A stretch of DNA of 5,643 bases from Lachnospiraceae bacterium (GCA_024684155.1 JAIKXK010000363.1:1-5643); one strand, 5' to 3'; shown: positions 1-5,356, numbered from the stretch's first letter. The notes: generated from the letters alone by a model not told the origin. Made by a program: numbers and translations.

Positions 1-21
1 TGCCACACAAAAGGTGCGGCA
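1..21 (-). terminator. Probable intrinsic terminator of the EEP gene (stem only; U-tract off window)
   Basis: Read on the minus strand, bases 21-14 and 8-1 form an 8-bp stem (TGCCGCAC / GTGTGGCA, one G-U wobble) around the 5-nt loop CTTTT. It begins 9 nt past the EEP stop codon and is preceded by an A-run, as expected for a terminator. The run of T that should follow would lie left of base 1 and cannot be seen. On the plus strand the G-U pair becomes an A-C mismatch, but GCTTTT follows, so the element may also stop rightward transcription arriving from outside. Confidence 0.5.
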
Positions 22-30
22 GCTTTTATG

Positions 31-1131
31 TTATTCCTGAATGGTAACGTTAAGTTCTACCGGATTGTGATCCGTATTTTCAAAGCCTTCATCAATAGTT
101 TCTATACTATTAATTGTAAGATTGTCAGATACAATAAATCCGTCAATCATATAGAATTGGAAGGCCTCGTCGCTACTGTCATAGGCTCGATCAAGAGAAC
201 GACAGGTAGGTGTGGAATTATCCATGGCAAACTGCCAGTTATCACTAAAGTCATCTTCATTTAAAGTTCCACACATCCACAAATCTTCACTTTGAAGTGG
301 ATAGGCAGATGTGTCTACACTAGAGAAGGTTTGATTAAAGTCTCCGCCGGCAACTACATAATTTCCTTTATCATACTCTGACTGAATATAATCAGCAAGT
401 AAAGCAGTTTGAGCAGCTTTGCCTTCCCCATCATCATAGGCTTCCAGGTGAAGATTTACGAATACAAATTCTTTGTCGCTGTTTTCGATTGGTACTCTAG
501 AAATAGAAAGACAACGCTTTAAGTTTCCAAGTCGGTAAGGCCAGGAAAATGGGCAGGGTAATTGTACTCGTGTGGCATCTGTAATTTCGTATTTACTTAA
601 AGTGAGAATTCCAGCATACATATGTCCCATAGGAGGAATTGGATAAGGAATGTATAATACATCAAAGTTTTTTGCAAAGACGCTACCGTAAGAACTTAAT
701 CGTTCTTCTAAGGTGGTATCTTCAGCGATTCCATAGGTTCTGGTACAGTCGTGGTCTACTTCCTGCAAATAAATGACATCGGAATCGAGAGCTTTTAATT
801 TCGTTCCTATGGTTTCTAAATTATTTATTACGGATTCCTCATCCTGTGAACGAACAGAAGTGCCTCCGTCCATAAAGAAATCTGCTGTTTTTGAAAGACC
901 GCAATAACCGATGTTCCAGGTGACAATATCAACAGAGTCTCCTAGGGAAATGGATTTCATGGAATCCTGATTCGTAACTTCTAGGGTTTCTTCGGCATCT
1001 GGATTGAATTCCGTAATGGTTAAGACTCCAAAGAAAACCGCTACAAAAATAAAAATTGCTAAAATGATAAAAAATACAAATTTAAATATTAATTTGAGTA
1101 TGGAAGTTGTTGTTGAAAAAATAGTTTTCAT
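31..1131 (-). CDS. Membrane-anchored endonuclease/exonuclease/phosphatase (EEP) family protein
   Basis: This 366-residue protein has the metal-dependent phosphodiesterase/phosphomonoesterase fold shared by DNase I, exonuclease III, sphingomyelinases and inositol phosphatases. Visible EEP motifs, numbered from the chosen start, are TWNIG (71-75, metal-ligand Asn73), LQEVD (122-126, metal-ligand Glu124), NLHLEAYD (226-233), GGDFNQTF (262-269, Asp264 and Asn266) and TDHNPV (353-358, catalytic His355), so it looks catalytically intact. Residues about 11-38 are a single hydrophobic helix with Lys residues on its N side and an acidic stretch after it. This predicts an uncleaved anchor with the enzyme domain outside the cell. 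Two in-frame ATGs lie 6 nt apart; AAAGGGG is only 2 nt from the first (base 1137) but 8 nt from the second (base 1131), so the second was chosen. The gene is monocistronic and divergent from hpf. The substrate (nucleic acid, lipid or phosphosugar) cannot be told from sequence. Confidence 0.9.
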   Translation of the reverse strand: MKTIFSTTTSILKLIFKFVFFIILAIFIFVAVFFGVLTITEFNPDAEETLEVTNQDSMKSISLGDSVDIVTWNIGYCGLSKTADFFMDGGTSVRSQDEESVINNLETIGTKLKALDSDVIYLQEVDHDCTRTYGIAEDTTLEERLSSYGSVFAKNFDVLYIPYPIPPMGHMYAGILTLSKYEITDATRVQLPCPFSWPYRLGNLKRCLSISRVPIENSDKEFVFVNLHLEAYDDGEGKAAQTALLADYIQSEYDKGNYVVAGGDFNQTFSSVDTSAYPLQSEDLWMCGTLNEDDFSDNWQFAMDNSTPTCRSLDRAYDSSDEAFQFYMIDGFIVSDNLTINSIETIDEGFENTDHNPVELNVTIQE

Positions 1132-1139
1132 ATGCATGT

Positions 1140-1147
1140 CCCCTTTT
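1140..1147 (-). promoter_or_regulatory. Ribosome binding site that decides the EEP start
   Basis: The minus strand reads AAAAGGGG, ending 8 nt before the ATG at 1131 and only 2 nt before the in-frame ATG at 1137. Spacing favours the downstream ATG; both give the same protein apart from Met-His at the front. Confidence 0.7.
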
Positions 1148-1163
1148 GTAATATGTTATTTCC

Positions 1164-1198
1164 AAAAAAAGCCTCAGTCCGTTAAAAAACTGAGGCTT
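1164..1198 (-). terminator. Leftward intrinsic terminator upstream of the EEP gene
   Basis: On the minus strand a perfect 10-bp stem (AAGCCTCAGT at 1198-1189 with ACTGAGGCTT at 1178-1169) closes a 10-nt loop. It runs directly into a T-stretch (1170-1164, seven T including the last two stem bases). On the plus strand no T-run follows the stem, so the element is directional. It lies about 33 nt before the EEP start and downstream of the only leftward promoter I can see. It would therefore stop transcription before the gene unless it is overridden. It is either an attenuator or the end of a separate small RNA. Confidence 0.75.
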
Positions 1199-1241
1199 AT
1201 GTATTAGGAAATTTCCCCGACATCTTAACTATAATCTTCAT
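1197..1241 (-). CDS. Possible 14-residue leader peptide MKIIVKMSGKFPNT
   Basis: A 14-codon reading frame lies inside the putative leader of the EEP gene. Its TAA stop (1199-1197) overlaps the first bases of the terminator stem, so a ribosome at the stop would cover the hairpin. Upstream is AAAAGGG, but only 3 nt from the ATG, which is short for efficient initiation; a second in-frame ATG lies 18 nt further. The peptide has no run of one amino acid that would suggest classical amino-acid attenuation. The position is suggestive, but a frame this short could arise by chance. Confidence 0.2.
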   Translation of the reverse strand: MKIIVKMSGKFPNT

Positions 1242-1285
1242 TTTCCCTTTTGTAAAGACAGAAAATTGAGTCGTATTTTTGGGAT

Positions 1286-1314
1286 ATTTTTACAAGGTTT
1301 TTCGTTGAAGTCAA
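1286..1314 (-). promoter_or_regulatory. Leftward sigma-A-like promoter
   Basis: The minus strand has TTGACT (1314-1309, 5 of 6 to the -35 consensus), a 17-nt spacer ending in TGT, and AAAAAT (1291-1286, 4 of 6 to the -10). The -35 and spacing are good and the -10 is weak but has an extended TG. A start near base 1280 is expected. It would drive the EEP leader. Confidence 0.45.
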
Positions 1315-1332
1315 TTTAAGTTATGGTATAAT
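1305..1332 (+). promoter_or_regulatory. hpf promoter, sigma-A type with extended -10
   Basis: TTGAAG (1305-1310), a 16-nt spacer ending in TGG, then a perfect TATAAT (1327-1332). Transcription should start near 1339, giving a leader of about 108 nt before hpf. The -35 overlaps the -35 of the leftward promoter by two bases. Confidence 0.75.
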
Positions 1333-1405
1333 ATTTGTATATCAAAAGAGGGTTTTTATAAAAGCTTTAACCGAATGGGAAAGTAATATAAAAGAAGGAG
1401 AAGAA

Positions 1406-1438
1406 ACCAACTTTTCGATAAATATTTTATAAAGGGGT
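1406..1438 (+). promoter_or_regulatory. Possible hairpin masking the hpf ribosome binding site
   Basis: In the hpf leader, ACC (1406-1408) and CTTT (1411-1414) can pair with GGT (1436-1438) and AAAG (1431-1434), with an inner ATAAA/TTTAT stem (1418-1422 with 1426-1430). This would bury the AAAGGGG ribosome binding site (1431-1437), which sits 9 nt before the ATG. The helix is AT-rich and interrupted, so it may be only marginally stable. Confidence 0.25.
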
Positions 1439-1446
1439 CAATTATC

Positions 1447-1977
1447 ATGAAGATTAAAATTACCGGAAGAAATATTGAACTTACAGAAGGCTTGAAAGCA
1501 GCTGTTGAGGAAAAGCTGTCGAAGTTGGATAAATACTTTAATGAAGACACACAAGCTAATGTTACCCTAAGTGTAGAAAAGGAACGTCAAAAGATAGAGG
1601 TTACCATTCCTGTTAAAGGAAATATTATTCGATCTGAGCAGGTTTCCAATGATATGTATGTTTCCATTGATTTAGTGGAAGAAGTCATTGAACGTCAAAT
1701 GAAAAAATATCGTAATAAATTGGTATCCCGTCAGCAGGAACCAGGAGAATTTTTTGCAGAAGAATTTATTTCAAAAGCAGAGGATGAGGAAGAAGAAATT
1801 AGCATCATCCGTTCTAAGAAGTTTGGTATGAAACCTATGTATCCTGAAGATGCATGTGTACAGATGGAATTACTTGGACATAGCTTCTTCGTATTTAGAA
1901 ATGCAGAGACAGACGAAGTAAACGTAGTTTACAAACGTCGTGGCAATACTTACGGATTAATCGAACCTGAATTCTAA
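1447..1977 (+). CDS. hpf: Long-form ribosome hibernation promoting factor (HPF/RaiA family)
   Basis: The protein binds the small ribosomal subunit in the mRNA/tRNA channel and, in its long form, pairs two 70S ribosomes into inactive 100S dimers during slow growth. At 176 residues it has both parts of the long form: an N-terminal S30AE/RaiA domain (about 1-97, starting MKIKITGRNIELTEGL), an acidic linker (about 98-118), and a C-terminal dimerisation domain (about 119-176). The last contains KPMYPEDACVQMELLGHSFF and the near-invariant NAETDEVNVVYKRR and YGLIEPEF. The start has AAAGGGG 9 nt upstream. The gene is monocistronic, with its own extended -10 promoter and a strong terminator behind it. 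In Bacillus the orthologue is controlled by stress and stationary-phase sigma factors, but here I see only a sigma-A-like promoter. Confidence 0.96.
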   Translation: MKIKITGRNIELTEGLKAAVEEKLSKLDKYFNEDTQANVTLSVEKERQKIEVTIPVKGNIIRSEQVSNDMYVSIDLVEEVIERQMKKYRNKLVSRQQEPGEFFAEEFISKAEDEEEEISIIRSKKFGMKPMYPEDACVQMELLGHSFFVFRNAETDEVNVVYKRRGNTYGLIEPEF

Positions 1978-1988
1978 AATTATTTGGG

Positions 1989-2044
1989 GAGGGCCGGCTA
2001 GACACTTACCACTTGGTCAAGTGTTTGCTGGCCCTCTTTTTTTT
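1989..2044 (+). terminator. Strong intrinsic terminator of hpf
   Basis: A GC-rich 10-bp stem (GAGGGCCGGC at 1989-1998 with GCTGGCCCTC at 2027-2036, one G-U pair) is stacked, after a one-base bulge, on a second 8-bp stem (AGACACTT at 2000-2007 with AAGTGTTT at 2019-2026). Eight T follow (2037-2044). It starts 11 nt after the hpf stop. The opposite strand lacks a T-run, so it acts rightward only. Confidence 0.92.
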
Positions 2045-2053
2045 GGCCTGGGG

Positions 2054-2082
2054 TTGTTGATTTTAAAAAATTAGAGTAAGAT
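2054..2082 (+). promoter_or_regulatory. Possible weak promoter of the ddl-murF operon
   Basis: TTGTTG (2054-2059), a 17-nt spacer and TAAGAT (2077-2082) lie between the hpf terminator and ddl. Both boxes match the consensus only partly. A promoter is expected here because of the strong terminator just upstream, and this is the best candidate I see. Confidence 0.35.
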
Positions 2083-2114
2083 GATTTCTGAAAAAATAAA
2101 GGAGTATTTTAAAT

Positions 2115-3170
2115 ATGAATATAGTAGTTTTAGCTGGTGGTTTAAGTACAGAAAGAGATGTTTCTTTTAAATCTGGAGAAATGGTATCTCGTGCCCTTCG
2201 TGCAAAAGGACATCAGGTAATTATGTTAGACGTTTTTATGGGATATGGAGAAGAGGAATGCGATGTTTCCGGATTCTTTAACAGAAGCGAAGAAGTTTCT
2301 TACCATGGTGGTGATATTCCAACGCAAGCTCCTGATATTGAAAAAATAAAAGCCTCCAGAAAAGATCAGTCTGCAAGCTTTTTTGGACCAAATGTAATCG
2401 CCTTATGTAAGGCAGCCGATGTGACATTTTTAGCCCTTCACGGAGCTGATGGTGAAGACGGAAAAGTTCAGGCAGCTCTTGAACTTATGGGTGTGAAGTT
2501 TACCGGAAATAGTTTTTTAGGCTGTGCCCTTGCAATGGATAAAAATATGGCAAAGCAGTTTATGATTGCAAAAGGCATTCCTTGTCCAACAGGAACTTCT
2601 TTGAAAAAAGAAGAGTATGATGGCTTTGATGTAAAAACTGTAAATTATCCTTGTGTTGTAAAACCAAACTGTGGCGGATCTTCCATTGGAGTTACCATAG
2701 TAGATGATGCAAAAGATATGAAAAAAGCACTGGATGATGCATTCTTCTGGGAAGAGGAAGTAGTTATTGAAGACTATATAAAGGGTAGAGAATTTTCCGT
2801 TGGTGTTGTGGAAGGAAAGGCACTTCCTATTATCGAAATTGCACCAAAAGAAGGTTTTTATGATTACAAAAACAAGTATCTTCCCGGAGCTACAGAAGAT
2901 ACCTGCCCTGCAGTATTATCCGAAAAGGATACAACCATGATGCAAAAATATGCCGAGATGACTATGGAAGCTTTAGGTCTGGATACCTATGCCAGAATGG
3001 ATTTTATGATGGATGAAAAGAGCGGAAAGATGTATTGCCTAGAAGCAAATACCCTTCCTGGTATGACGCCAACTTCCTTACTTCCTCAGGAAGCAGCAGT
3101 ACTTGGAATTGATTTTGAAACTCTCTGTGAAAAAATCATCGAGATTTCTATGAAGAAATTTGAAAAATAG
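2115..3170 (+). CDS. ddl: D-alanine--D-alanine ligase
   Basis: This cytoplasmic ATP-grasp enzyme joins two D-alanines into the dipeptide that ends the peptidoglycan stem. The 351-residue protein is full length. Motifs are AGGLSTERDVSFKSG at 7-21 (Glu13 matches the substrate-binding Glu15 of E. coli DdlB), LHGADGEDG (108-116), VKPNCGGSSIGV (182-193, ATP/substrate loop), REFSVGVVEG (225-234), FYDYKNKYLPGAT (248-260), ARMDFMMD (293-300) and EANTLPGMTPTS (310-321, metal and phosphate binding). The Tyr of the FYDYKNKY omega loop is typical of true D-Ala-D-Ala ligases, not the D-Ala-D-Lac enzymes of vancomycin resistance. AAAGGAG lies 10 nt before the ATG. The stretch from about 45 to 90, before LHG, is longer than in the E. 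coli enzymes. murF follows after 76 nt with no terminator, so the product and its user are probably made from one mRNA. Confidence 0.96.
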   Translation: MNIVVLAGGLSTERDVSFKSGEMVSRALRAKGHQVIMLDVFMGYGEEECDVSGFFNRSEEVSYHGGDIPTQAPDIEKIKASRKDQSASFFGPNVIALCKAADVTFLALHGADGEDGKVQAALELMGVKFTGNSFLGCALAMDKNMAKQFMIAKGIPCPTGTSLKKEEYDGFDVKTVNYPCVVKPNCGGSSIGVTIVDDAKDMKKALDDAFFWEEEVVIEDYIKGREFSVGVVEGKALPIIEIAPKEGFYDYKNKYLPGATEDTCPAVLSEKDTTMMQKYAEMTMEALGLDTYARMDFMMDEKSGKMYCLEANTLPGMTPTSLLPQEAAVLGIDFETLCEKIIEISMKKFEK

Positions 3171-3196
3171 TTGAAACTATAAAAAATACCTTTAAA

Positions 3197-3216
3197 CAAT
3201 TGTAGAAATACAATTG
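3197..3216 (+). repeat. Perfect GAAA-tetraloop hairpin between ddl and murF
   Basis: Arms CAATTGTA (3197-3204) and TACAATTG (3209-3216) pair perfectly over 8 bp and close a GAAA tetraloop. No T-run follows, so it is not a terminator. It sits 26 nt after the ddl stop and 30 nt before the murF start. It could mark an RNA processing or stability element that separates the two cistrons; the function is inferred from position only. Confidence 0.5.
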
Positions 3217-3246
3217 GAAAAGAGTTAGGAAAAATAAGGAAAAGTT

Positions 3247-4623
3247 ATGAAGAATTTAACCTTAAAAAATATTGCAAATGCGGTAAAAGGAACACTATTT
3301 CTAAATGGTGGAAATGAAGATACAGAAATATTAGGCGTTGTAACAGATAACCGACAAGTGGAAAAGGACTATTTATTTATCCCTATTAAGGGAGCAAAGG
3401 TTGATGGTCATAGTTTTATTGAATCTGCTTTTGAAGCAGGGGCAGCAGTTGTATTTTCTGAGCAGGAAAATATAACGAAAACTGGTCCCTATATTTTAGT
3501 AGAATCCTCTGAACAGGCCTTAAAGGATTTAGCTGCTTTTTATAGAAGTGGACTTTCTATTCCTATTGTGGGAGTAATTGGCAGTGTTGGAAAAACCAGT
3601 ACCAAAGAAATGCTTTCTTCTGTTTTGTCCACAAAATACAAGGTTTTAAAAACACAAGGTAATTTTAATAATGAAATAGGAATGCCTTTGACTTTATTAA
3701 AGATTCGTGATGACCACGAGGTAGCAGTAGTTGAAATGGGTATTTCTGACTTTAATGAAATGCATCGATTAGGAAGTGTGGCAGTACCTGATATTGTAGT
3801 AATGACAAATATAAAGGAATGCCACCTGGAAAATTTAAATGACAGGGATGGGGTCCTTCGTGCAAAGACAGAAGTCTTTGAGCATTTAGCAAAAGATGCA
3901 TCTGTAGTTTTAAATGGAAATGACGATAAGCTGATTACCGTAAAATCAGTGGAAGGTGCAAAGGTTTATTATGCCGGTTTGGAAGATAACTCATTTAGCG
4001 TTTTTGCAGATGAAATAGAAGACCAGGGGATGGTTTCAGAAAAAGCCCATTTCCATACGGAAAAGGGTGCTTTTTATGCATGTATACCTCTTCCTGGCAA
4101 ACACCACGTTTCAAACGCAGCTTTAGCTACTCAGGTAGGATTGATCCTGGGGCTTAGTCTTGAAGAAATTAAGGCAGGAATTGAAGGTGTTGAAACCATA
4201 GCAGGACGTAATAATTTTTTGGATTTAAAAGATGAGATTACAGTCATTGATGACTGCTATAACGCAAATCCAGCATCTATGAAAGCATCCCTATCTGTTT
4301 TATCTCATTGCAATGGAAGAAGCATTGCAGTACTTGGTGATATGGGAGAATTAGGAAGTGATGAAAAAAATCTTCACTTTGGAGTAGGAAAAGCAGTGGT
4401 GGAAAATAAAATTTCTGTTTTATTTGCTGTGGGTGAACTCTCAAAAGAAATCTTTGAGGGCGCAAAGAATGGTGAGACAGAAACTCACTGGTTTGCCACA
4501 AAGGAAGAGATGCTTCCTGTGTTGAAGAAAACAATAAAAAAAGGGGACACCATTTTAGTAAAGGCGTCCCACTTTATGGAATTTCCAAAGGTTGTAGAAG
4601 AATTAACCTCTTTGTTCTCTTAA
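3247..4623 (+). CDS. murF: UDP-N-acetylmuramoyl-tripeptide--D-alanyl-D-alanine ligase
   Basis: MurF is the last cytoplasmic Mur ligase: it uses ATP to add D-Ala-D-Ala, the product of the adjacent ddl gene, to the UDP-MurNAc-tripeptide. The 458-residue protein has the three Mur-ligase domains. The N-terminal domain contains VVTDNRQVEKDYLFIPIKG (31-49). The central ATPase domain contains the P-loop GSVGKTSTK (112-120), NFNNEIGMPLTLL (139-151), VEMGI (162-166) and NIKECHLENL (188-197). The C-terminal domain contains AGRN (319-322), IDDCYNANPASM (334-345), VLGDMGELG (362-370) and VKASHFMEFPKVVEEL (438-453). The KASH at 439-442 stands where the E. coli-type KGSR usually is; I regard this as a lineage variant. 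AAGGA lies 6 nt before the ATG. The gene is last in the ddl-murF pair, and its final 21 bp overlap the opposing acyltransferase gene. The DNA for KKGDTILVKAS (431-441) also forms the terminator of that gene. Confidence 0.96.
   Translation: MKNLTLKNIANAVKGTLFLNGGNEDTEILGVVTDNRQVEKDYLFIPIKGAKVDGHSFIESAFEAGAAVVFSEQENITKTGPYILVESSEQALKDLAAFYRSGLSIPIVGVIGSVGKTSTKEMLSSVLSTKYKVLKTQGNFNNEIGMPLTLLKIRDDHEVAVVEMGISDFNEMHRLGSVAVPDIVVMTNIKECHLENLNDRDGVLRAKTEVFEHLAKDASVVLNGNDDKLITVKSVEGAKVYYAGLEDNSFSVFADEIEDQGMVSEKAHFHTEKGAFYACIPLPGKHHVSNAALATQVGLILGLSLEEIKAGIEGVETIAGRNNFLDLKDEITVIDDCYNANPASMKASLSVLSHCNGRSIAVLGDMGELGSDEKNLHFGVGKAVVENKISVLFAVGELSKEIFEGAKNGETETHWFATKEEMLPVLKKTIKKGDTILVKASHFMEFPKVVEELTSLFS
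4536..4570 (-). terminator. Leftward intrinsic terminator of plsC inside murF coding sequence
   Basis: On the minus strand GGGACGCC (4570-4563) pairs with GGTGTCCC (4551-4544) over 8 bp with one G-U wobble. The loop is 11 nt, followed by one C and then seven T (4542-4536). It begins 32 nt after the plsC stop codon. On the plus strand the wobble becomes an A-C mismatch and no T-run follows, so the element is directional and should not stop murF transcription. The whole element lies in the murF reading frame. Confidence 0.75.
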
Positions 4624-5325
4624 GTATTCTTCTAATTTTCTATGAGTATAATCAGACAGGTGTTTTTTATCTTCTGGTTCTAAAGCGTCCGGGTAGATGG
4701 CCTCACAAAAGGTGATCTGCACGGGCCTTTTTTTAATCCAGGGAAAATGGTTTTCAAACACGTCATCGGTACCAGTAATGGCAACGGGAATAATTGGGCA
4801 TTTGGTCTTTTGAGAAATTTTTAATGCACCGGCTTTAAATTCTCCGAGTTTTCCATCACGGCTTCTTGTTCCTTCCGGAAAGATGAAAATAGAAACCCCT
4901 TCTTTAACATATGAAATGGCTTCTAAAATTCCTTTTAATCCCTCCTTTGGGTTACTTCTATCTAAAAATATACAGTAAAGTCGTTTCATCCAGATAGGAA
5001 GAAGAGGAACTTTTTCGAATTCTTTTTTTGCAATGTAGCCCGTCCTTCTTTTCATTAAAGGATAGGTTAGGATTACATCGAAAAATCCCAAGTGATTTCC
5101 AACAAATAAGACAGGCTCATCTTCTGGGATATTTTCAAGTCCTTTAATTTCTGGTTTTACTCCTGAGAAAAATTGAATTACCCGAAATCCCCACTGTACA
5201 ATGCGTAGAGAGATGTAGTCCGCTTTTTCGCGATTCTTCTTTTGATATATCCACAAAATTCCCTGAACAGGTAAACTCAGGACCAAATAAATTATTAAAA
5301 ATAGTACGGAACATATGGTTCTCAT
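4603..5325 (-). CDS. plsC: 1-acyl-sn-glycerol-3-phosphate acyltransferase (PlsC family)
   Basis: PlsC-family enzymes transfer a fatty acyl group to the sn-2 position of lysophosphatidic acid to give phosphatidic acid at the inner face of the membrane. The 240-residue protein is normal length. The four acyltransferase motifs are present: NHLGFFD (77-83, catalytic His78 and Asp83 of HX4D), GYIAKKEFEKVPLLP (96-110), FPEGTRSRDGKL (149-160, glycerol-phosphate binding) and CPIIPVAITGT (176-186). Residues about 3-26 are a hydrophobic membrane segment. The start at 5325 is chosen because AAGGAG lies 9 nt upstream. The open frame extends to base 5487, but that part crosses the promoter and the veg leader and has no family resemblance. 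The gene converges on murF (21-bp overlap) and diverges from veg. Exact acyl-acceptor specificity cannot be read from sequence. Confidence 0.93.
   Translation of the reverse strand: MRTICSVLFLIIYLVLSLPVQGILWIYQKKNREKADYISLRIVQWGFRVIQFFSGVKPEIKGLENIPEDEPVLFVGNHLGFFDVILTYPLMKRRTGYIAKKEFEKVPLLPIWMKRLYCIFLDRSNPKEGLKGILEAISYVKEGVSIFIFPEGTRSRDGKLGEFKAGALKISQKTKCPIIPVAITGTDDVFENHFPWIKKRPVQITFCEAIYPDALEPEDKKHLSDYTHRKLEEYLREQRG
4699..4734 (+). terminator. Tentative rightward terminator of ddl-murF inside plsC
   Basis: GGCC (4699-4702) can pair with GGCC (4724-4727), enclosing a small TCAC/GTGA hairpin (4703-4706 with 4712-4715), and seven T follow (4728-4734). The outer stem is only 4 bp and the fold is not a classic terminator. 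A longer but AT-rich 9-bp stem (4595-4603 with 4626-4634) spans both stop codons and is followed by AATTTT; it is a weak alternative. Neither is convincing alone. Confidence 0.22.
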
Positions 5326-5356
5326 AGTTATAATCTCCTTTTTGATATCTAAATTC

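Larger units (their letters stand above)
1132..1280 (-). promoter_or_regulatory. Candidate attenuator leader, or small RNA plus promoterless gap, before the EEP gene
   Basis: If the leftward promoter at 1286-1314 is used, the transcript starts near 1280 and runs about 150 nt to the EEP start, passing the short frame at 1241-1197 and the terminator at 1198-1164. Between terminator and start codon there is only the ribosome binding site and about 20 other bases, with no convincing promoter. I do not recognise a known riboswitch core, T-box motif or strong antiterminator pairing. A stand-alone small RNA of about 115 nt ending at the terminator is the main alternative. Confidence 0.35.

Noticed and set aside
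439..700. Open frames opposite to or inside the EEP, murF and plsC genes
   Set aside because: They lack ribosome binding sites and family motifs and lie inside well-supported genes. They are shadow frames.
1132..1137. Upstream ATG at base 1137 as start of the EEP gene
   Set aside because: It is only 2 nt from the AAAGGGG site, too close for initiation; the ATG at 1131 is 8 nt away. The difference is two residues, so it remains a minor alternative.
1207..1216. Perfect 10-bp palindrome GGAAATTTCC in the EEP leader
   Set aside because: It has no loop, so it cannot form a useful RNA hairpin, and a single short palindrome is expected by chance in AT-rich DNA. I have no second copy to support an operator.
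1197..1241. Resemblance of the mini-ORF start (ATGAAGATTA) to the hpf start
   Set aside because: The match covers only the first ten bases, encodes the common start MKI, and fades at once; it is most likely coincidence.
1347..1376. Possible sigma-H promoter (AGGGTTT and CGAAT) before hpf
   Set aside because: The spacing and both boxes fit the sigma-H consensus poorly, while a clear extended -10 sigma-A promoter lies just upstream.
2115..3170. Ddl as a vancomycin-resistance type D-Ala-D-Lac or D-Ala-D-Ser ligase
   Set aside because: The omega loop carries the Tyr of FYDYKNKY typical of D-Ala-D-Ala ligases, and no vanH, vanX or vanT-like gene is nearby; murF is the neighbour.
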